A stretch of DNA of 64,000 nucleotides from Cladosporium sp. IMV 00045 (Eukaryota; Ascomycota; Dothideomycetes; Cladosporiales; Cladosporiaceae), in NCBI GenBank assembly GCA_001931905.2, contig MSJI02000789.1, positions 1-64,000 of the forward strand. The letters are read 5' to 3'. Positions within the stretch are counted from its first letter, which is position 1. Each line of letters starts with the position of its first letter. The notes beneath the pieces were generated by a model. That model did not search any database. It was not told the origin of the DNA and saw only the letters and a list, made by a program, of their open reading frames with translations. The position numbers and the translations under genes are program-made. Of this stretch, positions 10,574 through 23,255 are shown one piece after another.

Positions 10574-11379
10574 ATGGCCGCCGCAGACGCTACGACACCA
10601 AAGGTATTCCTCATCAGGCATGGCCAGACCGAATGGTCCCAGAACGGAAGGTATACTGGAACGACAGATATTCCTTTGACCAGCACTGGTGAGGATCAAG
10701 TCAAGGCCACCGCCCAGCTCGTCTATGGTGAAGGCAGACTCATCGATCCGGCGAAGATCCTCAGCGTCTACTTGTCGCCGAGGACGCGAGCGATCAAGAC
10801 GTATGAGCTGCTTTCCGGTCAGACCGAGGGCTATGAGGTGACCGAGAACCTTGCTGAATGGGATTATGGGTACTGCCACCTATTTCCTCGGTTATGATAA
10901 TGTAAATTGTGCTGAGACGTGTGATTCAATAATACAGTGACTACGAAGGACGTGTGACGAAAGACATCAGAGCGCTGCGCAAAGAACGCGGCCTTGACAC
11001 GGAGAGACCTTGGGACATCTGGAGAGACGGATGCGAAGGTGGCGAGTAAGACAGTTACAAACCGCGAAGACCTGCAGACAGACTGCTTATACCCACCAGG
11101 TCGCCGGAACAGCTGTCGGCACGTCTCGACAAGTTGATCAAGCATATCCGTGAGCTTCAAGCGCCGCATATGCACGACAGCGAGCCCAAGGATATCATTC
11201 TGGTTGCCCACGGTCACACGACGAGGGCTTTTGCGAAGCGTTGGTTGGGCTATGACCTCTCGTTCCCCCTGAGCTTGATGATGGAACCTGGTGGTGTCGG
11301 CATCCTGAGCTACCAGCACAACAACATCGAGGAGCCCGCCCTACTCTTGGGTATCGGCTTCCCTCACCAGAAGTCTTAA
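10574..11379 (+). CDS. SHB17: Histidine phosphatase, sedoheptulose-1,7-bisphosphatase (Shb17) type
   Basis: Three exons, 10574-10869, 10938-11045 and 11100-11379, give 227 aa. Introns of 68 and 54 nt have GT/AG ends, and both splice within a codon to restore WDYGDYEGR and CEGGESPEQL. RHGQTEW carries the phosphate-accepting His16, and ILVAHGHTTRAFAKRW carries the second catalytic histidine, as in the phosphoglycerate-mutase-like superfamily. The segments GRYTGTTDIPLT, SPRTRAIKTYELL and AEWDYGDYEGR match the Shb17 branch, which hydrolyses sedoheptulose-1,7-bisphosphate in the non-oxidative pentose phosphate pathway. Related fungal histidine phosphatases with other sugar phosphate substrates exist, so the exact substrate is inferred. 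Confidence 0.88.
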
Positions 11380-11621
11380 ACAGGTCCATTGTATCTATAT
11401 GGACAGGCGAGGCTGATGTAGACTGAGCGAGCATTTCGTAGATACGTCTCAAATCATTGAAGCCTACAAAACAAATGGCAAAATTATTAGTTTCCTACTA
11501 TTCGTTACCTCTTCTAAGCAAACTCGTGCTCATTCGCTCGCGCCCCAAACGCTCCATGTATGCTCTATGATTCGAAGTGAATAAATAAATTGCCTCGTGT
11601 TTGATCTTGTGACCACAAATC

Positions 11622-12265
11622 TTAGCGAGGCTCGGGAATAGGTTCGTAGTCGTCCTCAGGCGGAAGAAGGAAAGCTGCGGAGATAAGGCCGGTCGCATCG
11701 AGTAGCAAGACGATCCAACTGACAGTGCAGAGGATCCAGGACTTGTCCAAAGCCCAGCCAACGAAGAATCGGTTGTCGTGGTCGTAAAGGTATGCCTGGG
11801 CAGATTCATCAGCATCAAACGCGCCTAGTCAAACGACGCTGCAGTCTCCAAACCTACCACCAGGGTCATAGCAACAAGCTGCGCAGCCGCGACGACCAGC
11901 ATCATCGGAGCCAGCATCTTCCACCCGATCTCCCTTGTTCCCCTACCACCCACCAGCACCACAATATACGCGACCAGCACCGCCAACTGGAATATCACCG
12001 TGAAGTTCATCAAAAAGCCCGTGCTCCTCCACATGCTGCAGAAAGACCGGTCATTGCCGTGGCAGTCCTGATCCTGCGGGAAGGGCGTGCACATGCCGGT
12101 GATGCTCGAGCATCGTTTGTGCAGGCCGTACGACACGTGTATGGGGTCATTGTCGGTCGGAGAAGTGTAGCTGATCCAGTTCGGCAACGCGATCGAGGCG
12201 ATTGTGCAGGCTGCTGCGCCTAGGAAGACCCAGAGGGATATGCCGTATACGACGCGCCTGGTCAT
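11622..12265 (-). CDS. Tetraspan membrane protein, claudin/SUR7-like topology
   Basis: Exons 12265-11858 and 11795-11622 encode 193 aa. The 62-nt intron (11796-11857) is in phase 0, between VAMTLV and AYLYDHDN. The chosen start is the methionine of MTRRVVYG; the open frame before it is proline- and threonine-rich and looks untranslated. Four hydrophobic segments are visible: about residues 6-26, 85-105, 115-135 and a last one containing LCTVSWIVLLLDATGLISAAFLL. A cysteine-rich loop follows the first segment (GLHKRC...GMC...DC...FC), the layout of claudin-like and SUR7/PalI-like fungal proteins. The C-terminus is short, acidic and cytosolic (PPEDDYEPIPEPR). I do not recognise a specific ortholog. 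A role in cell cortex or wall sensing is only a guess from topology. Confidence 0.75.
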
Positions 12266-12649
12266 CTTGGAGGTTTGTGGTGTGGGTGTTGCTTGTTGTG
12301 TTCGTGCTCTTTGAGGCGACGGCGTATGCCTGGCCGTGGGGTGCTGTATTGACAGGAGGGGTGTATATACAGAATAGTAGAATGGTGCTATAGGCAGCTC
12401 TATCACGAGTCGGTGGATCAGACGTCAGGTGCTTGGCGGCTTCACATCAGCACGCGTTGGAGGCTGTGGGGCCGGCGATAGGACTTCGGAGAGATGTGAG
12501 TCCTACGGTGGTGCGGCTCACAATGCTTGTTTGACAGGGCGTAGAAGTACGGTCGGTATCGAAAGTATATTCTAGACAACTTTGTCATCTTTTCATATAA
12601 TAGGTCACAGTTCCATCAACTATAGAGCACTCATCATCCATCGTTCACA
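12266..12649. promoter_or_regulatory. Divergent promoter region, tetraspan gene and dehydratase gene
   Basis: 384 bp between two opposite starts. No specific site was recognised. Confidence 0.45.
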
Positions 12650-13959
12650 ATGGCAGACCTCAGCACCTGTCCATCCATTAACCGTGCCTCGGTGCAAAAC
12701 GCCCACAAGCGCATTGAACAGTACATTCACCGTACGCCAACTATAACATGCGAGACGCTGAACATTCTCGCATCCACGCCCGAGTCGCAACGTTGTCCGA
12801 CTACAGGGCCCAACAAGGCCTCTGAGCCAGCACCTCATATCAATGGCGTCCAAGGCGACGCTGCCAGATCTAATGCTGATCCACAAGTCCGCCTCTTCTT
12901 CAAATGCGAGAATCAACAGAAGATTGGCGCCTTCAAAGCACGAGGAGCTTTCCATGCTCTGGGTAGATTGATCGAAGAGAAAGGCATCGAAACGGTGAGG
13001 AAAACTGGTGTTACTACACACAGCAGTGGTAAGTATCTCTTGATCACTATGACAGCAATCATCATCTAATCGAAATATTGCTAGGCAACCACGCACAAGC
13101 TCTGGCATTAGCTGCAAAGACGCACAACGTGCCGGCTCACATCGTCATGCCAACGATATCCACGCCTTCCAAAATCGCCGGCACCAAGTCCCACGGCGCC
13201 AATGTTATCTTTTCAGGCTCGACAAGCGACGAGCGCGAGGCTGTCGTGGCAGACGTGATCAGCAAGACAGGCGCCACCCTCGTCCCTCCGTATGACCACC
13301 CAGATATCATCCTGGGCCAGGGCACCCAAGCGCTCGAGCTCGAGCAGCAAGCGGCCGACCTCATCGCCAAAGATCCTTCGCTTGGAATTCCGGGCAAGAG
13401 GGGCCTCGACGCCATCATCGCCCCCATCGGTGGCGGCGGTATGCTTTCTGGAATTTGCGCCGCAATGCACGGGACTGGCGTGAAAGTCTTCGGCGCGGAG
13501 CCCAATTTCGAAGGTGCCAACGATGCTGAGATCGGCCTGCAACGAGGCAAGCGCGTCGAAAAGGTCAAAACGCTCACTATCGCTGATGGTTTGCGCACGC
13601 CTGTCGGTCAAATCCCTTGGTCGATCATCACCGACAAGTCGAAGCTGTCTGGCATCTACAGCGTCACCGAGGAGCAGATCAAAGCAGCGTTGAGGCTTGC
13701 TATGGAACGAGCCAAGCTGTTCATCGAACCTTCTGCCGCCGTGCCCCTGGCAGTAATGCTCTACAATGAGGATTTCAGGAAGTTGGTGGAGCGTGAAGCA
13801 GGTCCTGAGGGGTGGAACGTTGGCATCATTCTTTCAGGCGGGAACACGACTGTCGAAGCTATTGCGAAAATGTTTGCCGCGCCTGCACCAGTTACAGAAC
13901 GAGCTGAAGCTACTCTTGGCGCTCAAGGTGAGAAAGTGGCGGAGGATGTAGCAGGCTAG
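12650..13959 (+). CDS. PLP-dependent serine/threonine dehydratase or serine racemase-like enzyme
   Basis: Exons 12650-13028 and 13085-13959 encode 417 aa, joined across a 56-nt intron within a glycine codon (HSSG-NHAQALA). The fold type II PLP enzyme signature is complete. KIGAFKARGA carries the cofactor lysine, Lys96. HSSGNHAQALALAA is the substrate-carboxylate loop. APIGGGGMLSG is the phosphate-binding glycine loop. ILSGGNTT lies near the end. These match eukaryotic serine racemase and L-serine/L-threonine ammonia-lyases, which deaminate serine or threonine to an oxo acid. About 40 extra low-complexity residues (41-80) separate the N-terminal helix from the core. Racemase and dehydratase activity cannot be told apart by eye. 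The absence of a C-terminal ACT domain argues against biosynthetic Ilv1. Confidence 0.9.
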
Positions 13960-14052
13960 TGCTCGTCAAATGTACGACTCGATTCATGTAGCAATACGTA
14001 CGCCTCACTTCTACTGCATGAGGATGCGATGCGCTTTCACCAATGCAAGGTC

Positions 14053-15619
<1,567 letters not shown>

Positions 15620-16379
15620 GTTCGACTTTGGAATTAGATTGGCCGTATAGAGCGCTTGCGAACAGCTCAATAATAAGATTAAATCGATGAAAGTACAAGA
15701 AGAGTATGAGACGAAGCTTTCGAGTTTGGAACCCGTAGCCGACCGGCATCATTGATACCATGTACATGTATACCACTACCAAGCCCAACAAACAGTCCCC
15801 GTTGCTACGGTAAGATATTGAGTTCGTCAGACTGTAGGCCGAGAAAACAGGAATGTGTTCGGTCCGTTCTCTTCGTCATCCTACATGCCGGGTTCCGGCC
15901 CGGAAGCTGTAAGTTATAGTTGGAATGAGCTTGCAGGCCAAGCCAATACATCGCAGCACTGGTGTGGGATCATCTTTGTTGCCAGCTGGGGATGGTAACG
16001 CTGCTTGCACATCAGATACCATGTGAATCCAAAGAGCAACGTACTGCCAATGCAATGATGAGCCCATGCCATACTGCATACCTAGGTAGTTGTCAACGAG
16101 TGTGTAACATAGGATGAAGATCGGAGGTCGAAGTGCTGTTTGCTGTGGTCGTCCGAAGGTTCTCGGGAGCAGCGGCCCGCGCCGTGCATGCCTGAGGTGC
16201 ATATCCCCTTTCGAGACGTGAGACCTCTTCTCCCTTGAGCTCATCAATGTTGCCTTCGTCGAAATACCTTGACTACTGTCGACGGAAGTTGAACCATTCT
16301 TGGCTCACGCATATAAGTGCTTATTGAAGAAAGATGTTGAAGTCATGATCGACGTTGCCTCCCAGACAAGCCGCGCTCA
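15620..16379. promoter_or_regulatory. Shared divergent region of two cell-surface genes
   Basis: 760 bp lie between the starts of the collagen-like/WSC gene and the polysaccharide deacetylase gene. Frames within it (for example 15876-16247 on the minus strand) have no domain and no splice support. Joint regulation is inferred from arrangement only. Confidence 0.5.
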
Positions 16380-17183
16380 ATGCCCCTAATCAACCCCTTC
16401 TTCCGCCTCCCAGGACGCTGGTCGCGACGACGAGCCCGCAAACTCCGAATGGCCCTGCAACTCTTGACACTGGCGATCGTGCTCCTGGTTCTTCTTCCGG
16501 CTTACATCGTCTACAAGCCTCCGAAATCCGTGATCTCCTACCTCCAAGCACGCAACCCTTCAGTGCTCTTCCAGATCCAAACCGACAAAAACATAGTCGC
16601 CTTGACTATCGACGATGCACCTTCACCATACACCAGGGAAATTCTCGATATCTTGAGGGAGAATGACGCGAAGGCGACTTTCTTCATCATCGGCAACCAA
16701 GTCCCTGGAAATGAAGCCATTCTGGCGGAGATCGTTCGCGCTGGCCATGAGTTAGGCAATCATGCAATGCACGATGAACCAAGCATCTCACTTCCATCCG
16801 AAAGTCTGGACCAGGAGATCCATCAGGTCGATGCAATGCTCGATCGTGCATACGAACAAGCCGGCCGCGAGCGCACCAGCCACTACTTTCGACCAGGGTC
16901 TGGTGTCTTCAGCCAGAGAATACTCGGAGTAGCCGAAAAGGCTGGTTACGAAACTATCCTGGGGAGCATTTATCCACATGACCCCTTTATCAGTCGCTGG
17001 AGAGTGAACGCGTGGCATGTTCTGAGCTCGCTGCGAAAGGGCGCGGTCATCATTTGTCATGATCGGCGATCGTGGACGGTACCAATGTTGAGAAAGGCTT
17101 TGCCGGAGATGAAGAAGAAAGGTTTCGAGGTCGCATCTGTCACAAGGTTTCTCAGCCCGCTTGATGGCAGTCAAAGACCTTAG
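16380..17183 (+). CDS. Membrane-anchored polysaccharide deacetylase (NodB-like)
   Basis: Single exon, 267 aa. A basic N-terminus (RRRARKLR) precedes one hydrophobic segment (LQLLTLAIVLLVLLPAYIVY, about residues 27-46), giving a type II membrane topology with the catalytic domain outside the cytosol. The NodB homology domain follows. VALTIDDAPS replaces the usual TFDDGP but keeps the paired aspartates. GHELGNHAMHDEPS supplies the metal-binding histidines. FRPGSGVFS is the third motif. The weakly conserved end (NAWHVL...GAVIICHD) carries the last histidine motif. The family removes N-acetyl groups from chitin or related polymers. The length fits a single-domain enzyme without a chitin-binding module. 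Its head-to-head neighbour is the WSC/collagen-like wall protein. Confidence 0.88.
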   Translation: MPLINPFFRLPGRWSRRRARKLRMALQLLTLAIVLLVLLPAYIVYKPPKSVISYLQARNPSVLFQIQTDKNIVALTIDDAPSPYTREILDILRENDAKATFFIIGNQVPGNEAILAEIVRAGHELGNHAMHDEPSISLPSESLDQEIHQVDAMLDRAYEQAGRERTSHYFRPGSGVFSQRILGVAEKAGYETILGSIYPHDPFISRWRVNAWHVLSSLRKGAVIICHDRRSWTVPMLRKALPEMKKKGFEVASVTRFLSPLDGSQRP

Positions 17184-18067
17184 GCATTAACAGGAAAACC
17201 TAGTTGGCGGACGAGGTTGACGGTACTCGGAAGCAGAACTACATGACTCCAAGCGTCCCTGCATTGACTCTACAGCTTGTGTAAGATACGACCGAGTCGA
17301 GCGAATGCATAGATTGTGTAAAATTTGTATAGTCAAGAATTCCCTAAGAATTCAGCTGAATGCCTCATTGAATTCCCCAATCCACATTCTGCGGCATCAC
17401 TTCAATCGGCACCCGCTCACAGAGGGAGAGCGACACCACAGGCATCTATTGACGAACAGCAAAAGACAAAAGTATATGGAGAAACCCGGAGTCGAACCGG
17501 GAACCTTCTCCACTCAGCTAGTACGGGGTGATTGTACAGTGCTAAGAAGATGTCATACCGCTAGACCATATCCCCTAACATCATTCGATGAATCGATGGT
17601 ACAAATGTCGCTAAGATTGTATATAATGCACATAATTGTTCTCGAGCTGCAACTCGATGCCCGTCACCCTGACTATCATCGGCTCGACATGATGGATGTG
17701 CACCATCTGATGCAATTGAGGCTTCCAGACAAGCATCAAACCGATTGCTCAAAGGTGCATAAAGGAACTTTATACAGGTAATTATTAAAATACATTGATC
17801 TGAGGAGTGGTGATCATTACGCCTGTCTCCCTTCCGTCTTCCTTCCTAATGACTCGAATTATCTATCGAAGTAATCAACTTTTGTGGTGTTCCTCCTCGC
17901 ATTCCCTGTCCATGACATCCCCTGCTCGGCCGATCTTCTCTACCGGCGTAACGCAATCCCATGGCGATGTTCTTCGTAGACAAACAGCCTTACCGAAGTG
18001 TTCCAAGGTATGTGCATAGTTCACACAAAGCAAACCAAGCTTGATTTTGCTTCGACCAAGTCTTTGC
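17184..18067. other. Intergenic region containing tRNA-Ala
   Basis: Apart from tRNA-Ala at 17477-17575, this stretch holds only the 3' flanks of the deacetylase gene and the MFS gene. Confidence 0.6.
17477..17575 (-). tRNA. tRNA-Ala (anticodon AGC), with a 27-nt intron
   Basis: On the minus strand a cloverleaf can be drawn. The acceptor is GGGGATA against TTTCTCC; the D arm starts GTCT-AGCGGTAT; the anticodon stem is TCTTC/GGAGA with one G-U pair; the T arm is CCCGG-TTCGACT-CCGGG; the discriminator is A. The anticodon loop is TT-AGC-A followed by a 27-nt insert (17513-17539) before the last loop base, the normal intron site. The acceptor contains G3-U70, the identity pair for alanyl-tRNA synthetase, which supports the alanine call. 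One U-U mismatch at positions 6-67 is a blemish; the gene may still function. Confidence 0.85.
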
Positions 18068-20027
18068 TCATACCTTGTCGTCGACCTCCTTTGTCGGCTC
18101 AGGCTTCTTCTTCTCCCTGATGTCTTTGAACCCGAGACCGAAAGCGAAGAAGAACGAGACTGCCGAAAGAGCGGTGATCAAGTAAAATACTCGATCGATA
18201 CTCTTGGCATATGCGATTAGAATTCCTCCGATTTCGCCAGGGTCCATGATGCTGCGGAATCCAGTGGCGCCGGCCTGGATGACGGACTCTGGGTCGATTC
18301 CATTGCTGTGGCTTGGGATGAGGTGCCGCAAGGATTGGGTGAAGATGGTTGTGCTGAAGCTGAGGAAGAGTGCTCCGCAAAGCATGCCGCTGAACATGAC
18401 GAGTGAGATGGCGAGCGGTGCCACGTTGGGTGCAAGGGTGTTCTGCACGGCTACGATGGGCATTTGGAAACCCATACCGCGCCCGACGCCGAAGAGAATC
18501 TGGTATCCGATCCATTCACCAGTGGTTGTATTGGGGCTGAAGGTCGAGCATAATCCATAGCCGATCGATGTCAAGACTGCGCTGGCCAAGGCAAAGGGGA
18601 GATAACGTCCGACAACTATCACAAGGCGGCCGACAACGATGGCGGTGATAAGTTGGGCCAGGATGCTGGGGAGCATGTAGACACCGCTCATGGTTGGTGT
18701 CACGCCATCGACGGCTTGGAAGTAAATTGGCAGGTAGTAAACTTGCACTGTGATTGAAGCATAATTAGATAAGGTTTTTGTCATCGCAAGATGCGCAGGC
18801 ACTTACCGAACATGCTTCCCATGAGAACGCCTAGGAAGATGAAAGAAGTCCAGACGATGGTGTTGCCAACCATAGAGAATGGAATAAGGGCATTATCACG
18901 TTTGTAGTAGTTCCAGATAGCCCAGACGATCAGATTGCCAGCAAACCCACAGAAGAGACCAATGACAGTTGAACTGTCCCACGCATACCTGTAGATTTGT
19001 CAGTGGCCGTCGTCGACTGGATGTCCAGGTTGCTTACTCATTTCCGCCCCATTGGACAGCAAGCAAAAGCATTATGCAGCTAGGTGCGAACAGAGCGAAA
19101 CCGACGAGATCGAGTTTATTGTGAAGATCTTTTGCGACTTCGGCCGGTTTCGGTTTTACGATTTGACCGTCAGGGACATTGGTGAAGAACCAGATGGCCG
19201 CTACGAGGGCACCTGGAGGAAGGTTGATGTAGAAGCACCAGCGCCATCTGTGAAACACTGTCAGCGGTACTGCTTCCAAAGTACGGCCATGGAAACCCGA
19301 CGTCAACGGAGGTTGAGTGACCTACGTTGTATACTGTGTCAATGCACCACCGATCAATGGCCCAATCACACCACCAAGTTGAGCAATGCCCTGGCAAATT
19401 CCAACCAAAGCCGGTCGCTGAGAAAGAGGGACAGCCGCCGCGATGATCGTAAAAGCGCCGTTTTGCAAGCCCGCGGTTCCCATGCCTTGTACAGCTCTCC
19501 CAACGATGAGCATCTTTGATGATGTCGAAACGCCGCACAGCAGAGAGCCAAGCTCGAACAGTCCAAAGAAGGTGATGAATGTCCATTTGTTTCTGAAGTT
19601 GACATAGAACTTGCCAGTCAGTGGCTGCAGTGCAGCGCTGGCCAACTGATATGCAGCGCCATACCAGCCCACGTCAGGAAGGGATTGGAATTGGTTGGTG
19701 ATTTGAGGAACGGCCTAAATATGAAATCAGCTTCAGGTCTTAGAGAAACCAGGGTTATTACTAACAGTAGCGATGATTGATACGTCCAGGAGCACAAGGA
19801 AGAATGTGAAGCACAGAGGGGTCATCAATAGGGGTCATCAATAGCCAAAGCTTGATGCCTGTGACCCATTCCTCCTTGGCGGGAGCTTGGTCGTTGCTAG
19901 AATCGGACTTGGCTTGTTGGTCTGATGTAACGACATTGTCGGCTGTCTTAGGCGAGTTTGAATCGCTTGCTGTCGTCGAAAGACCGGTTGGCTTTTCGCT
20001 CGTGGAAGCTGGACGTGGTTCAGACAT
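18068..20027 (-). pseudogene. MFS drug:H+ antiporter (14-TM DHA2 type), frame broken by a 13-bp tandem duplication
   Basis: Five exons: 20027-19766, 19714-19326, 19247-19038, 18988-18807 and 18747-18068. All introns (51, 78, 49 and 59 nt) have GT/AG ends and restore family sequence. MFS marks include [15 protein letters not shown] and [12 protein letters not shown] (antiporter motif C), WRWCFYINLPPGA, and many hydrophobic segments. It resembles fungal toxin and drug exporters. In exon 1 a 13-bp sequence is present twice in tandem (19818-19843), exactly where the N-terminal tail meets the first membrane segment, so the frame shifts. The exon total is 1723 nt; without one copy it would be 1710, a multiple of three (569 aa). 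An ATG at 19825, inside the repeat and in the downstream frame, could start a 506-aa protein that lacks the cytosolic tail but keeps all membrane segments. The gene may therefore be damaged, truncated or affected by an assembly error. Confidence 0.85.
19818..19843. repeat. Perfect 13-bp tandem duplication inside the MFS gene
   Basis: GGGGTCATCAATA occurs twice back to back (plus strand 19818-19830 and 19831-19843). Thirteen is not a multiple of three, so it shifts the reading frame of the transporter on the minus strand. It also creates a stop in the downstream frame just before the second copy. Confidence 0.95.
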
Positions 20028-20695
20028 TGCAGCTCGTATGGCGGAGAGAGGGTCGAGTCGTTTTTGAGTGTCGGTCAAGACTGTCACTCGTTATGTGCAT
20101 GATTTAAGTTATTTGAAGGAATAGAAAATAGTGACTGAATACCTGCACGTAGCCCATGTTTACCCCCGAGACGGAGTTAGTGGATGTCTCCGTTAAGGCG
20201 CCGGCTTTGTCCTACATGTTTCCGTTTACATGCACGCTTTGGTGGTTGAGTCTTGCAGGATCAAAGCATGTTTGCGCCGGTATTGACGCCAATCCCGTCC
20301 GTTCGCATTCGCATCCCGCAGGCCTTGACTGTTATCGCGCGTGATCGCATGATATCGCCGCGTTTGTCCGCATGGAGACATACGATTGCGTGCCTGATAA
20401 GATGTCTCTGCACCTTGCTGTATGAGCATACGGCGCTTAGATATTGCTCACATGCAGCGTCATGTTTTAACGTTCCAGAGTTTGGAGGAAGAATGATATA
20501 TTAAAAGTCTCCTGCGAGCAAAAGGAAGGACCGATAGGGGTTCAGCTCGGTCGGCATTCGGTGTTCGGCGCCGGTTGTGAGTTGAACTTCCGACTTGGAC
20601 TCGACCGGTCACTGCAAGGCAAGAACTGGCAGGCAAACGATCTTGCCCGACCACCGCATTCGCGCATTTGGCCTTCCGTATCTCAGAGTCATCCT
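20028..20695. promoter_or_regulatory. Divergent promoter region, MFS exporter and Zn2Cys6 regulator
   Basis: 668 bp lie between the exporter start (minus) and the regulator start (plus). A Zn2Cys6 factor typically binds CGG/CCG triplets, and several are present here, but I could not single out a clear pair with fixed spacing. Confidence 0.55.
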
Positions 20696-22890
20696 ATGGC
20701 TAGCATACGGCAGGACTCGCCTGCACCTTACGGTCTTGCTTGTCAAGCATGCGCTGCAGCAAAGATCAAATGCGTTCCTCGTCAGCCCAACGCCGGTGAT
20801 GGATGCGAACGGTAAGTGAACGCCCAACTCCGCCCTGTTGCCTGGAACATTGGAACGTCGACTGCACGACGACATATCACATACTACAATCAGTGGATTT
20901 TTCATTGCACATGCTGATGACTTAGGTGCCATCGACTCAATAAGACTTGTCGTCCCTCTGAAAGCAAAAGGCGCCTCAAGCGAGGAGACGCTCGCAACAC
21001 AAGGGTAGAGAAGGCTCGGTCGGAAGATATATCGCGAGTCGAACGAAAGCTTGATCAGTTGGTGGCACATCTACAAGCTCCTGGTCATGATTCAGAATCG
21101 ACCATCAGCAGTGACCAGAATCAGTCGCCCTCTGTGGTAAGTAGTAGTACTTTTTGCTTCAGTCACTGTCATTGAACGAGACGAAACAACTCAGCATTGC
21201 ATCGAGATCATTGACCTAAGCTTCACAGAGTGACCATGTGTCACTAGAAGAGGCTGACCAAAGCCTACAGCGATTCAAAGATCTGAACTGGAGGTTCTTT
21301 CCATTTGTGACCCTGCCCGCGACGGCGAGCGAGCTGCAAAGAGACAGACCACAACTTTGTTCATGCATTATAGCGGTGGCATCACGACGAACGTCGAAGA
21401 AGCGTGAACGTTTGACACGCCTGCAAGAATCTTTTGCCTCCCAGATCTTCGTCAAGGCCGATCTTTCCGTCGATCTACTCGTCGCTGTCCTCTGCTTTAT
21501 GGAATGGTAAGTTCCCAGAATCTCTTTCCCATCAGTACAGGCCATAACACGATCCTGTGAGTATCCGCTATGGCGAAGAAATGCTGTGTTTCTTGAACAG
21601 CAAGGTTTGAAATGGTTTAGGAGTAGCTGAACTGATTGATCAGGGCGTATTACCAAGGCAGACACCCGGTGATGATAAAGACAACACTCACCGTCCTCTC
21701 GCAGTTTGTTGCTTCACTGGTGTTTGATCTCGGATTGAACAAGCCGGTCGCTACAGAACCGACCCAGCTGGCTTGCATCCCTCCACCGCCTCTGAAACCT
21801 CCACCTCGTCCGCCGCGTACTATGGAGGAGCGAAGAGCTGTACTTGGCACGTTTGTCTTGGTATCGATGTGAGTACTGCACGCTGTTTCCCAATTCATAT
21901 GCCAAGGCATGCATCGACCCATTAGTCACTGCGATTAACAAACCTTAGGTTTTCGCTTTGTTTGAAAAGGGTCGACTCACTGCGGTGGACGGTACACATG
22001 CAGAATTGCCTAGACGAAATCGAAGCGCATCAAGAAAGCACTCGCGATGCGGTTCTCGTGCAGCGAGTAAAAATGCAGTTGGCTGCCGAGAAGTGCGCCA
22101 TGTCGATAAGCTATGATGCATACACATGTTTAGATCCTCGGTATCGCCCACCTCCAGGGTCCTTCGCGCAAGAGCTGCTCACACAGATGCATCGAATGGC
22201 TTCTGAAATGGCCAGGCAGACCTCACAAGATGGTAAGTATTTCGAATTACTGAGAAGCGTGTATTGCTACATAGTGAAGCCTTGCATGAATCTAACAAGA
22301 TCCCTTTCGTTGCAGCTACTGTCCGACTCCAATTGCACTCTGCGGAGATGGCAATCACCGAAATAGCACTGAATGGCGATCCCACGAAGATCGATCAGTC
22401 AAGTTTCCAAAGAACGAAATTCCTGTATGCCTGCATGCATGCAGTCAAGCAATGGATCGACACCTTGCTTTCCATTCCGGAAGTTCAGATGAACGGTGCT
22501 CCGACGTCTCTGCTCATACAAACAAGACATGCCATGGGGCTTTTGTACGCGCTGTCCACCATTGACGAGCCAGGCTGGAGAAAAGAAGATCTCGCTTCTA
22601 CGATTGAGCTCTTCTCGACGCTTGACCGCCTAGGGGATTTCTTTTCACGTATCACCTTCACTGCGGATGCTGAAGGGACTGATGAGCATTGGTGGGGCCA
22701 TGTTGCTTCCACTGTGAGAACTTTACGATCGATCTGGTCTGGACAAGATGACGCCGGACAAAACGTTACTGTGCCGGTGCCTCATTCGTCCAATTCGACG
22801 GAGGGCAGTGGTGCTGTAGATGGGATGGATTTCGACTTTCCAGGCCTTGATTGGCTGATCGATCCTGCGATGATGGCATCTTCGTTCTAG
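20696..22890 (+). CDS. Zn2Cys6 fungal transcription factor
   Basis: Six exons, 20696-20811, 20926-21136, 21229-21506, 21644-21868, 21949-22232 and 22316-22890, give 562 aa with all phases consistent. The binuclear zinc cluster is split by intron 1: CQACAAAKIKC in exon 1 and CERCHRLNKTC across the join. Six cysteines are present with a ten-residue loop between the third and fourth, longer than usual. A basic stretch (KRRLKRGDAR) and a possible coiled coil (VERKLDQLVAHLQA) follow, the order of a DNA-binding and dimerising head. The middle region (FPFVTLPATASELQRDRPQL and VLCFMEWAYYQGR) matches the fungal transcription factor domain of pathway-specific regulators. The acidic end (GMDFDFPGLDWLIDP) could activate. 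Its head-to-head position with the exporter suggests that it controls that gene. Confidence 0.88.
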
Positions 22891-23255
22891 GGAGACGGTA
22901 GCTGTACGAAACAACGACCAATAAAAACGAGAAACCTATTCCTTGCAGATTGCTTCTTTTCTCACGAAGTATCATGACAATAAGGTGGTTCGTGGTCCTT
23001 AATCCGATGACAGCCAATGCTCCATCCTGGCTGAGCCGGGCCGAAGCGCCCGCGCACACAGCGGCAGGAAACCTGAGGCAGCCGTAGCAAGTGCGGGCCT
23101 CACTCACTGTGTGTGTGCGTGTGTCGATGAAGTTGGTGCCCTAGCGAAAGAGACGGCCACACCAAACTCACTCGTATCCACTCCCACCACCGACAATACC
23201 ACATCTCGCCGTCGCAACCTCAAAACCCGTTGCATTTTCTCACATTACCGACATT
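22891..23255. other. Intergenic region upstream of EGD1
   Basis: Holds the terminator of the Zn2Cys6 gene and the promoter of EGD1. A short GT-rich tract lies at about 23105-23120. No gene is seen. Confidence 0.5.

Noticed and set aside
15876..16247. Minus-strand frame of 123 codons between the WSC and deacetylase genes
   Set aside because: No domain, no splice support, and it lies in the shared promoter region.
17305..17781. Plus-strand frame with MEKPGVEPGT
   Set aside because: The sequence KPGVEPGT is the known false translation of the strand opposite a tRNA gene, here tRNA-Ala.
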